Of a DNA stretch of 64,000 nt, positions 54,158 through 63,575 are shown piece after piece. Every line of letters starts with the position of its first letter. Position 1 is the stretch's first letter. A program made the position numbers and the translations under genes. Origin of the DNA: Rebecca billardiae RCC1528 (taxonomy: Eukaryota > Haptophyta); contig OZ251234.1 in assembly GCA_965240325.2 (NCBI GenBank), positions 310,001-374,000 on the forward strand. The letters run 5' to 3'. The notes beneath the pieces are model-generated. The model saw only the letters and a program-made list of their open reading frames with translations. It searched no databases and was not told the DNA's origin.

Positions 54158-54991
54158 TCAGCCGCTGGTAGCAGCTGGTCGAGCCTGCCCCGTGCTCCCC
54201 GAGCGGTCGCGTACGCGCCTGCCGCTCGAGCCAACTGGCTGGCTGGCGGCGGCTGGCGCTGCGGCGTCGTCCAGGGCGCGCTTCGTCCGCTGCTGCGGCA
54301 GCTCCTCGTCGTCCAAGTCGTCGCCCGGGGGCGAGTCTCGGTCCTCGTGGAGCGGGGCAGCAGGGACTGGCGTGGGTGCAGCGGTCGGTGCCAGGCGCGC
54401 CGCCTTGCGCGCCTGGCGTTCCTTGACGGCGCGGCGCGTCGAGGAGCGACGGCTCGATGGAGAACGAATCCGTCGGCCCTCGGCGTCGCGCCGTTGCCCG
54501 CGCTTCCCACGCCGGGGCTTCTTCTTCCGCTTCTGAGAGTGCTGCTGCTCGTCGTTCGCCTGCAGCGCCTCAGCGTCCGAGCCCTGCGCGGCGGGCGGGC
54601 GCACCGGCGAGGCCGGCGTGCGCGCTGCGTGCTGGGCGGTCCGCGGGGGAGCAGTAGGAGGCGCGCCACGACCTCCCTTGCGCCGCCGGCGGGGGCCGGC
54701 GCGTTTTCCCTGTGGAGAAGCAAAGCCAGCCTCCTGCGTGGCCGTCCTGGCGATGGAGTGCGTCAGCCGCGTGCCATCCGCAAGCGTGATGGTCCACCTG
54801 CCACCAGCGCGAGAGGCCATCCGCGACGGTGCGCTTCGATCCGTCACGCAGTGCGCGGTCGGAGAAGCGCAGCTCGCCGGGGAGAGTCCCCTCGGGCTCG
54901 GTGTTCGTGGCGACGCTGGGCATCCTCGGTCACGTGGCCATGCTGGGAGGATAGCCGGGACCGGCACGATCCGCGCCCTGAGACTGCTCAT
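54158..54991 (-). CDS. Hypothetical basic, disordered protein
   Basis: 277 residues from an ATG at 54991. The segment GGRWTITLADGTRLTHSIAR (about residues 66-85) looks structured. The rest is Lys/Arg-rich (SQKRKKKPRRGKRGQRR) and Pro/Ala-rich, suggesting a nuclear protein. Before GGRWTITL, an overlapping frame starting at 54923 (MPSVATNTEPEGTLPGELRF) has better codon composition. The true 5' part may therefore use that frame through an unrecognised splice or a frameshift. No family was recognised. Confidence 0.4.
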   Translation of the reverse strand: MSSLRARIVPVPAILPAWPRDRGCPASPRTPSPRGLSPASCASPTAHCVTDRSAPSRMASRAGGRWTITLADGTRLTHSIARTATQEAGFASPQGKRAGPRRRRKGGRGAPPTAPPRTAQHAARTPASPVRPPAAQGSDAEALQANDEQQHSQKRKKKPRRGKRGQRRDAEGRRIRSPSSRRSSTRRAVKERQARKAARLAPTAAPTPVPAAPLHEDRDSPPGDDLDDEELPQQRTKRALDDAAAPAAASQPVGSSGRRVRDRSGSTGQARPAATSG

Positions 54992-55320
54992 AATTATTAC
55001 TTCGTTTCGTTTCGTGGTTACTCGAATCGAATGAATATTACCTCCGTGCTCATATTTTCAACGGAATGCGTTGTACCGTCGATGAGTAGGCTCTATATTC
55101 ACTGGCGCCATTGAAAAACGGTAGAACCGCCGCTACAATCGCAGTAGGGGGCCATCAAACGAGTATCGTCAATACTCAAATAATTGAGCATCAGGGCGGG
55201 AAATCGTGAGTTACTGCAATCTATCTACTCACGGCGCGCCTCCAGTGCGCCCACGCGTCAGCCCCTCACCTCCGCCTCCTCGTCAAGCGAGTAAGCGACT
55301 GAAGCGAGCGCACGCACGCC
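54992..55320. other. Intergenic
   Basis: AT-rich spacer, the presumed promoter region for the homeobox gene on its right and the basic-protein gene on its left. No element was identified. Confidence 0.4.
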
Positions 55321-56535
55321 ATGCGGCCTCCCGTCGCGACTCCCACGACGCTCTTGCAGGCCATGCCGGCGGCTCCGGAGCTCCAAGCGCATCGAGGCCA
55401 GCCGGCGCGCTCGGCTGAGGCAGGCTCACCGCCCTCGGCCTCTGCTGCGCCGCCGCCGTCGGCACGGTGGCGCGCCACGGGCGCACAACGGTGGCTTCTG
55501 CACCACGTCTACAAGGTGCACCCGTACCCGAACAGGGCTGAGCGCGAGTACCTCGCCCTTCACCTGGGCATGACGCCAAGGCAGGTGCAAATCTGGTTTC
55601 AGAACAGGCGCTACCGCCCGCACATGGCGCCGACGACGGCGGCGCGTCCGATGGCAACGGCAGCGCGCCTCCACTCGCCGCCGCCGGCGCGGCGCCGGTG
55701 GTGGCGCATGCCCTGCCAACGACGCGCTCGGTCGCGCTCCCGCCGGCGCTGGCCACGCCCATGCCCGCCTTCGGCGCATGGGCGCCCGCCGCCGCCCCCT
55801 TCGCGTCGCCCCCGCAGCGCGCGCTCCCGATCGCGTCGCCGCTGCATGCGCCGCCGGTCGTCAACATGCCGGACGGTGAGCTGCGGGCTGAGGTGCCGCC
55901 GTCATCGTTCTGTTCGGCGCAGCCCGCCGCGTGGACAAAGCCCGAACGGGCCAACCAGGAACACCGCGCGCCGGCGGCGGACGAGGGCTTGGGCCGCGGC
56001 GCGGCCGGCTGGACCGCGATGGCAAAGGTGGTGTCGGCCGGACTCGCGCCGCCGGCCGCAGGCGGCACCGACGTCGGCGAGGCGCCGCCCAGCGTGGCCA
56101 CCACGGCGGCCGCCACTGCAGCGGTCGACGCTTCGTGCTTCGTCGCCGGCTTCCTCGCCGCCGTGCACGAGATGCTCGGGCCGCTCGACTGGTTGGCGCC
56201 AGATGGGCTCACCTCGCCGCGCGGCGGCGGCGCCGCGCGGGCGAGCCGAGCCGCAAGAAGTGGCAGGCAGATCAGACCCGCCGCCGACTCCACGCTCGCC
56301 GAAGCGAACATGGCGTCCGCATCGGAGACGGGTCTCACCATCACGCCGAGCTCGTCAAGCCCCTGGCTTGATGAGCGCCGCGCCGCCGCATTCACACCTC
56401 CTCCTCACCGCGGGCGCGCTCCCAGGCGGGTGCGACGCGGCGCTGACGACGGCGCAGCACGGGGAGACCACCTGGCGCATGGACGGCACGACCACCGTTC
56501 CCATGGATGTGCTGCTGCCGGGCGCTGGACCGTGA
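55321..56535 (+). CDS. TALE-type homeodomain protein
   Basis: ATG at 55321. The homeodomain (about residues 44-102) is clear: RWLLHHVYKVHPYPNRAERE (with the Pro-Tyr-Pro loop extension typical of TALE proteins), YLALHLGMTPRQVQIWFQNR, then RYR. After the homeodomain the better coding frame shifts to that of 55698 (MVAHALPTTRSVALPPALA through FVAGFLAAVHEMLGPLDWLA). Near 56340-56400 it shifts back to the starting frame, ending HLLLTAGALPGG...VPMDVLLPGAGP at 56535. This implies two compensating frameshifts, two unrecognised small introns, or assembly errors. It is a DNA-binding transcription factor, nuclear. Target unknown. Confidence 0.75.
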   Translation: MRPPVATPTTLLQAMPAAPELQAHRGQPARSAEAGSPPSASAAPPPSARWRATGAQRWLLHHVYKVHPYPNRAEREYLALHLGMTPRQVQIWFQNRRYRPHMAPTTAARPMATAARLHSPPPARRRWWRMPCQRRARSRSRRRWPRPCPPSAHGRPPPPPSRRPRSARSRSRRRCMRRRSSTCRTVSCGLRCRRHRSVRRSPPRGQSPNGPTRNTARRRRTRAWAAARPAGPRWQRWCRPDSRRRPQAAPTSARRRPAWPPRRPPLQRSTLRASSPASSPPCTRCSGRSTGWRQMGSPRRAAAAPRGRAEPQEVAGRSDPPPTPRSPKRTWRPHRRRVSPSRRARQAPGLMSAAPPHSHLLLTAGALPGGCDAALTTAQHGETTWRMDGTTTVPMDVLLPGAGP

Positions 56536-56645
56536 CGGCGGGTGGCGCGAACGAACGACCAGCAGGACACCCCGGATGGCCCGATCCATAACGGCCGCGC
56601 TGCGGCCGATCTCTCCCGTCTTCGCATCTGCTACTGTGTCTTTGT

Positions 56646-56936
56646 GCAGTGTTGGATGGCGTCAATCACGCCTTAACCAAGTGTGCACGTTTAAACATCG
56701 TCATATATATATATATAGTAAACCGTTGTAATCCGCGTCGCCCGTGCTGCTCAGCTAAGCAGTCGAGTGTGCCGTCCCGCGGAGTCTTACTTCTTACTTT
56801 GTACGTACCTAGTTTCATGCAATTATAATATGATGACGACGACGTCAATATGTTTATTTATAATATTTTATTTATATATTTTAAACGTGCACGACGCACA
56901 CTTGGTTAAGGCGTGATTGACGCCATCCAACACAGC
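56646..56936. mobile_element. Foldback MITE-like element
   Basis: Inverted ends of about 50 bp: GTGTTGGATGGCGTCAATCA at 56649 and its complement ending at 56933. The match continues through CGCCTTAACCAAGTGTGC and CACGTTTAAA. The core of about 190 bp is AT-rich and non-coding. No convincing target-site duplication was found. A partial extra end lies at 57063-57087. Confidence 0.75.
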
Positions 56937-57025
56937 TTACGTACGTTTGTTGCTCTGCTGTGTGCCAACCTCGGCAACCTCGACATTCCTCGACATTCCT
57001 CGACCTTCCTCGACAACCTCGTTGA
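56937..57025. repeat. Direct repeat, copy 1 (pair with 59281-59352)
   Basis: TACGTTTGTTGCTCTGCTGT, GTGCCAACCTCGGCAACC and a CCTCGACATT tandem. The same sequence recurs at 59281-59352, about 2.35 kb away in direct orientation, enclosing the 57174 gene and the Harbinger-like MITE. Confidence 0.8.
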
Positions 57026-57062
57026 CGGAGCTCGTCTTGTATTTGTCAGTACAGTTTACTAT

Positions 57063-57087
57063 GTTTTAACGTGCACACTTGGTTAAT
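57063..57087. repeat. Solo MITE terminal fragment
   Basis: GTTTTAACGTGCACACTTGG followed by TTAA matches the inner part of the inverted ends of the 56646-56936 element. Confidence 0.65.
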
Positions 57088-57173
57088 AGGGAAATGCGAG
57101 GATTCCCCCAGGAACAACGAGCACCTCCGTGCCGCTTGTCCGTCCCGTCCCACCCGAATCCAACCCGGAGACC

Positions 57174-58418
57174 ATGACGACGCGCGCGACGACCAGCGAG
57201 CCGAAGAAGCCGTCGGCGGACGCCCTCCAGGAGCCGCGGGCGACGAAGTCGCAGAAGACGAATGCCACGTCCGACGTCGCCGGCGATGGCGGCGTCACCT
57301 CGGACGGGTTCGGCACGTCGAACCCGGCGTCGGGCGGCCGTGCGCACGGCGGCGCGTGCGGCAAGCGCCCAGCAAGGGAGTGCCCGCAGGCGGAGACTGC
57401 GACGGGCGCTTCGAAGAAGCGCAAGGCCGCGCCCGGCCCCGCTGCCGACGACGCCATCGGCATGCAGTCGCCTGCTGGCAGCACGTCGGCCGGCGGAAGC
57501 AAGGAGCCGCTCCCACCGGCGGCGCAGGCGGTGCAGGACAAGATGCTGAAGCAGGTGTGCGCCGGGCGTGCGCCGCGCGCGCGCACGCTGCCTTGTGCGA
57601 CGGCGCTGACCCACCCCGCACCGCGCATCGCCTGCGCCGTTCAGACCGAGGCGATCAATCGGCTCGCGCAGCAGCGCGCCAAGGCGCTGGAGAAGGCGAC
57701 CGAGCTGAAGCAAACGTCGGTGTCGCTCGGCCCGCCGGCGAACACGTCGTCGTTCGCGCAGGACCACGTCGAGCGCTGCGCGGACAAGAGCAACATCCGC
57801 GTGAACATCGGCGCGCAGATGCCGACGAAGCTCACGTTCGACGTGCGCCGCCAGGTGGTGTTCGGCGTGTACGTCGTGGTGCACCAGGAGGGAGTGCCGG
57901 GCGCCGAGGCCATGTTCAATGAGGGCAAGCACGTGAACAAGAACGGCGAGCAGCGCAGCTTTCTCTACGACGAGGCGCCGTCCATCGAGTACGTGCCGGT
58001 GGCGGATGAGGACGAGCAGTACCGCGTGCGCGTGCGCGCCATCGTGTTCGAGCCGCGCTCGCGCCTGATGGCGGGCCACATCCTGGAGGGCATCAAGACG
58101 GCGCCGCTCGGCTTTGCGCCCATCGTGGGCACGCTCCCGACGGTGGACGAGGTCGACCTGAACATCCCGATCGCGCGCCGCCACTCGCTGATGGCGTTCT
58201 ACGACGTGGACGGCGAGGCGTTCGGCATCTTCGGCGACGACCTCAAGTTCTACATCAAGGCCATCGAGGCGCTGGCGGTTCAGGCTGGCGCCAGCGTGCT
58301 GCAGATCGTGCGCACGCCGATCGAGACGCAGATGCACTTTGGCGGAGACATCGTGCTGGCCTGCAAGGTGACGACGGCGATCCGTGCTGAGCTGGGCGTG
58401 GCGATCACGGGCATGTGA
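57174..58418 (+). CDS. Uncharacterised protein with conserved-looking C-terminal domain
   Basis: Exons 57174-57554 and 57645-58418 (384 residues); the 90-bp GT-AG intron is itself open and a multiple of three, giving KMLKQ|TEAINRLAQ. ATG at 57174. The first ~130 residues are low-complexity (Ser/Ala/Pro/Lys with KKRKAAPG as a possible nuclear signal), then a short helical stretch. From about residue 165 to the end is a well-structured domain with alternating hydrophobic strands (NIRVNIGAQMPTKLTFDVRR, VVFGVYVVVHQEG, YRVRVRAIVFEPRSR, LMAFYDVDGEAFGIFGDDLK, DIVLACKVTTAIRAELGV). I do not recognise the family. It sits between two direct repeats and next to MITEs, so a mobile-element cargo protein is possible. 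Confidence 0.6.
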   Translation: MTTRATTSEPKKPSADALQEPRATKSQKTNATSDVAGDGGVTSDGFGTSNPASGGRAHGGACGKRPARECPQAETATGASKKRKAAPGPAADDAIGMQSPAGSTSAGGSKEPLPPAAQAVQDKMLKQVCAGRAPRARTLPCATALTHPAPRIACAVQTEAINRLAQQRAKALEKATELKQTSVSLGPPANTSSFAQDHVERCADKSNIRVNIGAQMPTKLTFDVRRQVVFGVYVVVHQEGVPGAEAMFNEGKHVNKNGEQRSFLYDEAPSIEYVPVADEDEQYRVRVRAIVFEPRSRLMAGHILEGIKTAPLGFAPIVGTLPTVDEVDLNIPIARRHSLMAFYDVDGEAFGIFGDDLKFYIKAIEALAVQAGASVLQIVRTPIETQMHFGGDIVLACKVTTAIRAELGVAITGM

Positions 58419-58623
58419 GACGGCTGGCAAGACTGTGTGCGGGTGGGTGGGAAGGGGGTCGAGCACGGGTGGGTGGGAAGGGGTTCGGGTGGGCACGTGG
58501 GCCCGCAGTCGGTGATAGGCCCCGCATGCACCGCCGAAGCGGTGTGCGTGTTGCAGCACGCACGGCCGATGCTGCAGCATAGTGACTGCGTGATCGGATA
58601 GAATACGACGTCAAGTATGATTT
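58419..58623. other. Intergenic
   Basis: Contains a GGGTGGGTGGGAAGGGG duplication just after the stop of the 57174 gene. Nothing else was seen. Confidence 0.4.
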
Positions 58624-59037
58624 TTAGGGCCGTTCTTCACCCCGCCGCGAGCGATTCGGCGAAATTCGGCGAGTGCATTTCTTGTAATTGGGCCGCCATG
58701 GATTCGCCGAATCGCCGACCCGGCGACCCCTGTTTGCAAATTCGCCGAACCCACAAAACAGGGGCCTGCGGCGTGGGTTCGGCGAAAGTTGAGTTTACGA
58801 ATCCGTATTCACGTCCCAACTTTCGTCGAATCGGTCGAGATCCTATTGAGATCGATGGTCCGTCGATTTTGGGCGCGGCGCTAGAGTTTTTTCTCCTCGC
58901 GATCCAAACACAATCTGAATCAATCTGAATCCGAATCGAGCGAGGGGGCTCAAGAACGGCCCCTTGGCGAGCGCCTCCGAAAATCGATTCGCCGAACTTC
59001 GTTGAATTTTTCGCGGCGGGGTGAAGAACGGCCCTTA
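58624..59037. mobile_element. PIF/Harbinger-like MITE with TTA target duplication
   Basis: The element is 58627-59034, with perfect 24-bp terminal inverted repeats starting GGGCCGTTCTTCACCCCGCC. It is flanked by TTA at 58624-58626 and 59035-59037. Termini beginning GGGC/GGCC with a 3-bp TWA duplication are typical of PIF/Harbinger elements. The 408-bp interior contains several inverted GATTCGCCGAA motifs and no transposase, so it is non-autonomous. Confidence 0.88.
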
Positions 59038-59280
59038 GGGCGCGTGCCGCGCATAGACCGAATGGTGCACAGCCGGCGTGCACTAGCCTGGGGCTGGCCA
59101 GGCGTCGTCCAGGCGGGAATGAATAAGTCATAATTCGCGCAGTTATTATTTCAGCTCCGCGGTTGATCCTTGACGATTTTCCAAGCTCGGAGTCGGAGGA
59201 TCAGCAACATCATCCTCAAGCGTTCTGCGACCTAGGAATCTAGGATCAGCGCAACATCGTCAAACGTGCTGAGACCTAGG

Positions 59281-59352
59281 TAGCTTATATGTACGTTTGT
59301 TGCTCTGCTGTGTGCCAACCTAGGCAACCCTGACATTCCTCGACATTCCTCG
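59281..59352. repeat. Direct repeat, copy 2
   Basis: TACGTTTGTTGCTCTGCTGT, GTGCCAACCTAGGCAACCC and GACATTCCTCGACATTCCTCG, matching 56937-57025. It abuts the truncated helicase at 59353. Confidence 0.8.
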
Positions 59353-60088
59353 GATCGTACACGACGAGCTTGGCAGCGCCGGGGATGGCCAGCACAGCGT
59401 GCAGCTGAGCTCGCGTGCAGTCATGCGCCTCGTCGAGCAGCACCAGATCGAAGCGCGTGTCGCGTTTGGCGTAGTCGAGTTGGTACAGCTTGAAGAGCAC
59501 AGCATGCGTCCATGCGGCATGTGAGCTGGGGTCCGCCTGGCGCTCCCACACGCGGCGCGCCGAGGCAAGAACAGCGCCGCGGCACCGGGCAAGCGCGGGC
59601 AGGTGCGCGTCGCAGAGGTGCGCGTCGGCCGATGATAGAAACGCACGCAGCGTCGCGCGCACGTCCGTCAAGCTGTCGTCGTCCGGCGCGTCACACGGAA
59701 GCACAGCCACCTGGTCGGCGATGTGGCCGCCGTGCAGGGCATGCGTCGCCTCGAAAGCCAGAGCGTCGAGCGTGCACACGCGCACGTGCGCCATCGCGGA
59801 GCACAGCTCAGCCTGCTCCGCTGCCGCGCTGCGATTGAACGTCACGAGAACGGTGCGCAGGTGCGGTCGCGCCGCAGCGAACGCGCGCAGCGCGTGTGAC
59901 TTGCCGGCACCTGCAACGGCGAGAATCTTCATCACATCACCGCGCTGCAGGGCGGTGTGCACGATAGCATCGAGGCTGCCGGGTGGATCGTGGCGAACGA
60001 GAGCATGCAGCAGCACGCTCGACGTCGGGCGTGCGAGCGGAGCGGCAGCTAATCGGCGTCGGCGCGGGCGCGCCGGCCCGGGCGCCAT
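59285..60088 (-). pseudogene. Truncated SF1 (UvrD/FBH1-like) helicase fragment
   Basis: The minus-strand frame holds the N-terminal ATPase motifs of a UvrD-superfamily helicase: KILAVAGAGKSHALRAFA (Walker A), TVLVTFNRSAAAEQ (motif Ia), VRVCTLDALAF, FDLVLLDEAHDCTRAQLHAV (Walker B/DExx) and KLVVYDP at the start of motif III. After that Pro codon (59353) the sequence runs into the direct repeat and stops at 59285. The C-terminal helicase half is therefore missing. ATG at 60088; whether this fragment is expressed is unknown. It could be a remnant of a helicase-bearing mobile element or a cellular FBH1 copy broken by insertion. Confidence 0.6.
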
Positions 60089-60242
60089 GCAGTAGCCTGC
60101 GGTTGGCGCGTTCAGCTGAGCCAAATCGAAGCGGCGGGCGTGAAGGTCGGTGGGTTCCGGAGGTGGTTCCCCCACGTCGCGATGAGCACGCTCGCCACCG
60201 GACTTTGCCGAGGTTGTCAGAGTTGCCGAGGTTGTCGACGTT

Positions 60243-61296
60243 GGAGGCCACTCGAGCGACTTCGTGTCTGGCGAGGCAGATCGCGCCAGTGCGTGGCGAG
60301 GCAGACGCTCGCCTGCCTCGCCGCTTGGCGAGGCAGCTAAGCTAGTAAAGCCGCGGCCGAACTTTACGAAAGCCAAATGTCTGCCGGTGCGCCGCCCGTC
60401 TTTTGCGCACGGTGACAAGGGCGCGCGAGGGCGCTTCCTCACGATCCCGAAGAGCGCTGCGCGCGGCGTCGCGTTGGCGGCGGCAGCGGCGCTGGGGTGT
60501 ATCTTGCCCATTCTGCGTGGCGGCGCGCTCTCATGACGCCTCGGCCGCCGCCACGCCATGCGCGACCGGGCGTGTCGCCTTCTTGACGGGCAGTGCACAC
60601 GCCCTTGCAAGCGCACAGCCGTGAAGAGCCGAGAGCGTCCGTCGCGAGCACGCCGCCCACGTGGGATGCGTTATGTCGTCACCGAAGCCACCTTGCGCAT
60701 GCGCTTCGCCGAGTTCGCCATGCGTTCAGAGCAGTCAAGATCACTGAACGAGAGGATGTCATCGGCTGAAATGCAGGTTAGCAGTGCTCATCATAGCTAC
60801 CCATGGTCATCCTGGCTCGCACATGCCAGAGCGCGAGCACCCAGTGTCATACGAATAGCCCTGGCAACGCATCCCGCGTGGGCGGCGTGCTCGCGACGGA
60901 CGCTCTCGGCTCTTCACGGCTGTGCGCTTGCAAGGGCGTGTGCACTGCCCGTCAAGAAGGCGACACGCCCGGTCGCGCATGGCGTGGCGGCGGCCGAGGC
61001 GTCATGAGAGCGCGCCGCCACGCAGAATGGGCAAGATACACCCCAGCGCCGCTGCCGCCGCCAACGCGACGCCGCGCACAGCGCTCTTCGGGATCGTGAG
61101 GAAGCGCCCTCGCGCGCCCTTGTCACCGTGCGCAAAAGACGGGCGGCGCACCGGCAGACATTTGGCTTTCGTAAAGTTCGGCCGCGGCTTTACTAGCTTA
61201 GCTGCCTCGCCAAGCGGCGAGGCAGGCGAGCGTCTGCCTCGCCACGCACTGGCGCGATCTGCCTCGCCAGACACGAAGTCGCTCGAGCGGCCTCCG
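60243..61296. mobile_element. Large foldback: 430-bp inverted arms, 193-bp spacer
   Basis: Arms at 60243-60672 and 60866-61296 are near-perfect reverse complements (few substitutions). Outer ends are GGAGGCC[AG]CTCGAGCGAC; inner ends are CCGCCCACG[TC]GGGATGCGTT. They contain nested GCGAGGCAG motifs near the outer ends. No transposase was seen. The spacer holds one exon-like stretch (60669-60777). The arrangement could be a foldback transposon or an inverted duplication. Confidence 0.85.
60669..60777 (+). other. Exon-like stretch in foldback spacer
   Basis: Reads RYVVTEATLRMRFAEFAMRS and on to NERMSSAEMQ, directly followed by a GTTAGC donor-like site. The amino-acid composition is unlike the surrounding arms. 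No family was recognised and no partner exon was identified. Confidence 0.25.
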
Positions 61297-62842
61297 TTGG
61301 CGAAAACGTACAGGGGGGGCCAGATGAAGTTTCCCACTTCGGAAGGGAAGCCATGGCGGGCGTGAATGCCCGTCCCAACGCGATCTAAGGCCCCAGCGCC
61401 ACGGCCCGGTCACTGGGGCGTGGCGTAGGCAGGTCGGCGTCGCCGTACGAGCGCGTGTGCGTGAGTGACAGCTTCCCTTCCGACTTTTCGACCACTCTCA
61501 CGTCCACGTCCACGACCCCGTACGACCGGCGCGCCGGTGAGGTTGCGCATGAGAAGGATGGGCAGGTAGCGGCCAGGATCACCGTTCTGACGGTCATACT
61601 GCCCTCTGGAGCATGCATTGCGACGGTGCATGCCTGGCAATGGTCCATCTGACCCTACAAGCCGTGGATCGGACGAGCAAGGTTGGCTGCGCGGTAGTCG
61701 TGCGACCGCCGTCCGACACGGCTGCCGTGCGAATACGTTTAGCGTGTGCGCGCCTGTCAACGGCAGGGTGATCAACGACCGGCATGGCTAGCAAGCTGAT
61801 CAGGACTAGTAACAACCTTGTCTGGGACCACGCCACGCCATTTGGCGACCTCGCCACCGCTCAATGCCCGTCCAGAGGCACGGACGTGCCGCACTACCTG
61901 GCCAGCCACCGCCAAAGTGGGGCCCACCATCTGGACCCCCCTGTAGCAACCGACCCATCCGACCTCAAAGGTATTTACTCGGCACATGCAAGAAGACACC
62001 GCCACGAACAGACCGGCACAGGCAGGTGAGGGGCGCGTTGCCGCCGCACCGCTGGCATCGAGGCGGCCATTGCAGCAAGCGGCCGCCCCGCGCTCGGAGG
62101 CACGCGCTCACACTTCACAGTAATATTTTCTCCCGCCAGCGTATACGCGCCCGCAGTCGGAGCACAGGATCGCGAGCCGAGCGGGTGATGCTGTCTCATC
62201 GTCAAGTGTCTGTTTCGGCACTCGGCGTGAGTGAGAGACCGTGTGCCGCAAGCACTCGAGGCGTGATTCAGGGCATCGCCACTATATGACGATGCTGCTG
62301 ATCTCGAGATCAGTGTTACACCCGACTCTGCACTACGCTAAGTACGCTTGCGCCCGACCCGCGGACCGCGCGGTGACAACGACTACAGATATAGTTCGTC
62401 GTGATCATTTGTCATCACATCCGAAGGTGCTGCTGGACGCTGGCGTCGTACTCTATTGTAAGCGCCGAGTGCCCGATGTCAGGGGGCAGGGCGCGTCCGC
62501 GACGAGCGCCCGAGGCCGCCTGGAGGGCGCCATCCGCCGGACGGCAGCCGATTGTTTGTTGCGGACTCGCGGAGTGACAGAGGCTGCGGCTCATCCGCGC
62601 CGAAGAGCTCTGGCTCACGACTCTGCGGTCACACGGTCACGGCTGGCACGGTCTGCGGCGGTGTGATGTATTAATCGGGCGGGCCGTACTCTCACGGCAC
62701 GAAAGCTAGACTGCCCGCCCCGTAGTACTGCAATAATAATACTCGGCCTGGGGCGATCACCTCACTGCTCAGGGGCCGTTGCGCCAGCTTGACAACTGAA
62801 CACGGCCGTTCCCAGTCTCATTCTTCAGATCTCGCTTTTCAA

Positions 62843-62847
<5 letters not shown>
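61297..62847. other. Intergenic
   Basis: About 1.5 kb with no convincing gene, RNA or repeat on either strand. Only short isolated frames are present. Confidence 0.4.
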
Positions 62848-62901
<54 letters not shown>

Positions 62902-62902
62902 C
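62848..62902. repeat. (TA)n microsatellite
   Basis: About 27 uninterrupted AT/TA units, immediately left of the 62921 foldback element. Confidence 0.95.
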
Positions 62903-62920
62903 GCGCCCTAGTATTATAAC

Positions 62921-63310
62921 TACCCCATTGTGACCAAGGGGGTTATTCACTATCTAGGGGGGAGAAAGCATGCAGCGGGACCGCATGATCAGGTGCGCCG
63001 CAGCGCCGTCCCGCTCTGTCTCGGGAAGCGAGCGTCCGGTGTTCCGTCCCATACTCCCATACTTAAAGCGACGAACACGTTTTGCTCGTCGTCGTTTGAC
63101 GTTTTGACGATGACGAAATATTTTGCTCCCGGACCGATGGATTTACATGGGAAAACACCGCCGGACACTCTCGCTTCCCGAGACGGGACGGGATGGCGCA
63201 CCTGAATCCTGATGGTCCCGCCGGACTGGCCGGAGCCCCCGCTGTGCTTTCTCCCCCCTTGCGGGGCCTTGATTGAATGAACCCCCTTGTTGTGACTACC
63301 GCCGTTAATT
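62921..63310. mobile_element. Imperfect foldback element
   Basis: Successive blocks pair across the whole segment. CAAGGGGGTTATTCA pairs with the complement of TGAATGAACCCCCTTG, and GGGGGGAGAAAGCA with TGCTTTCTCCCCCC. CAGGTGCGCC pairs with GGCGCACCTG, and CTCGGGAAGCGAG with CTCGCTTCCCGAG. The centre around 63095-63125 is AT-rich. Identity is moderate, so it is an old or diverged copy. No coding sequence was seen. Confidence 0.7.
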
Positions 63311-63575
63311 CTGTATGCATCAATTTACCCACCAGGCACTGGGTCCAAGGATCCCGGCTGGGACTGGGAGTCTTGCGGGTCCGTTCGGGCGTTTACGAAT
63401 CCGCAGCAGTGGCGCCGACTCTGACTGGCGGAGGCCAGTACGCTCCGCTGCTCCGACTGACACTAGCCATACTAGTGATGCTGCTAGTGCTAGTGACGCA
63501 GCTGCTGCCGGCTTTTTTATTGCCGCCGGTATAGCCTATAGGTACTAGGCTTCGTCCACAGACCGGTCCGGTCCA

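Noticed and set aside
60403-61135. Pair of nearly identical 73-codon frames on opposite strands
   Set aside because: They are the two arms of the 430-bp inverted repeat, not two genes.
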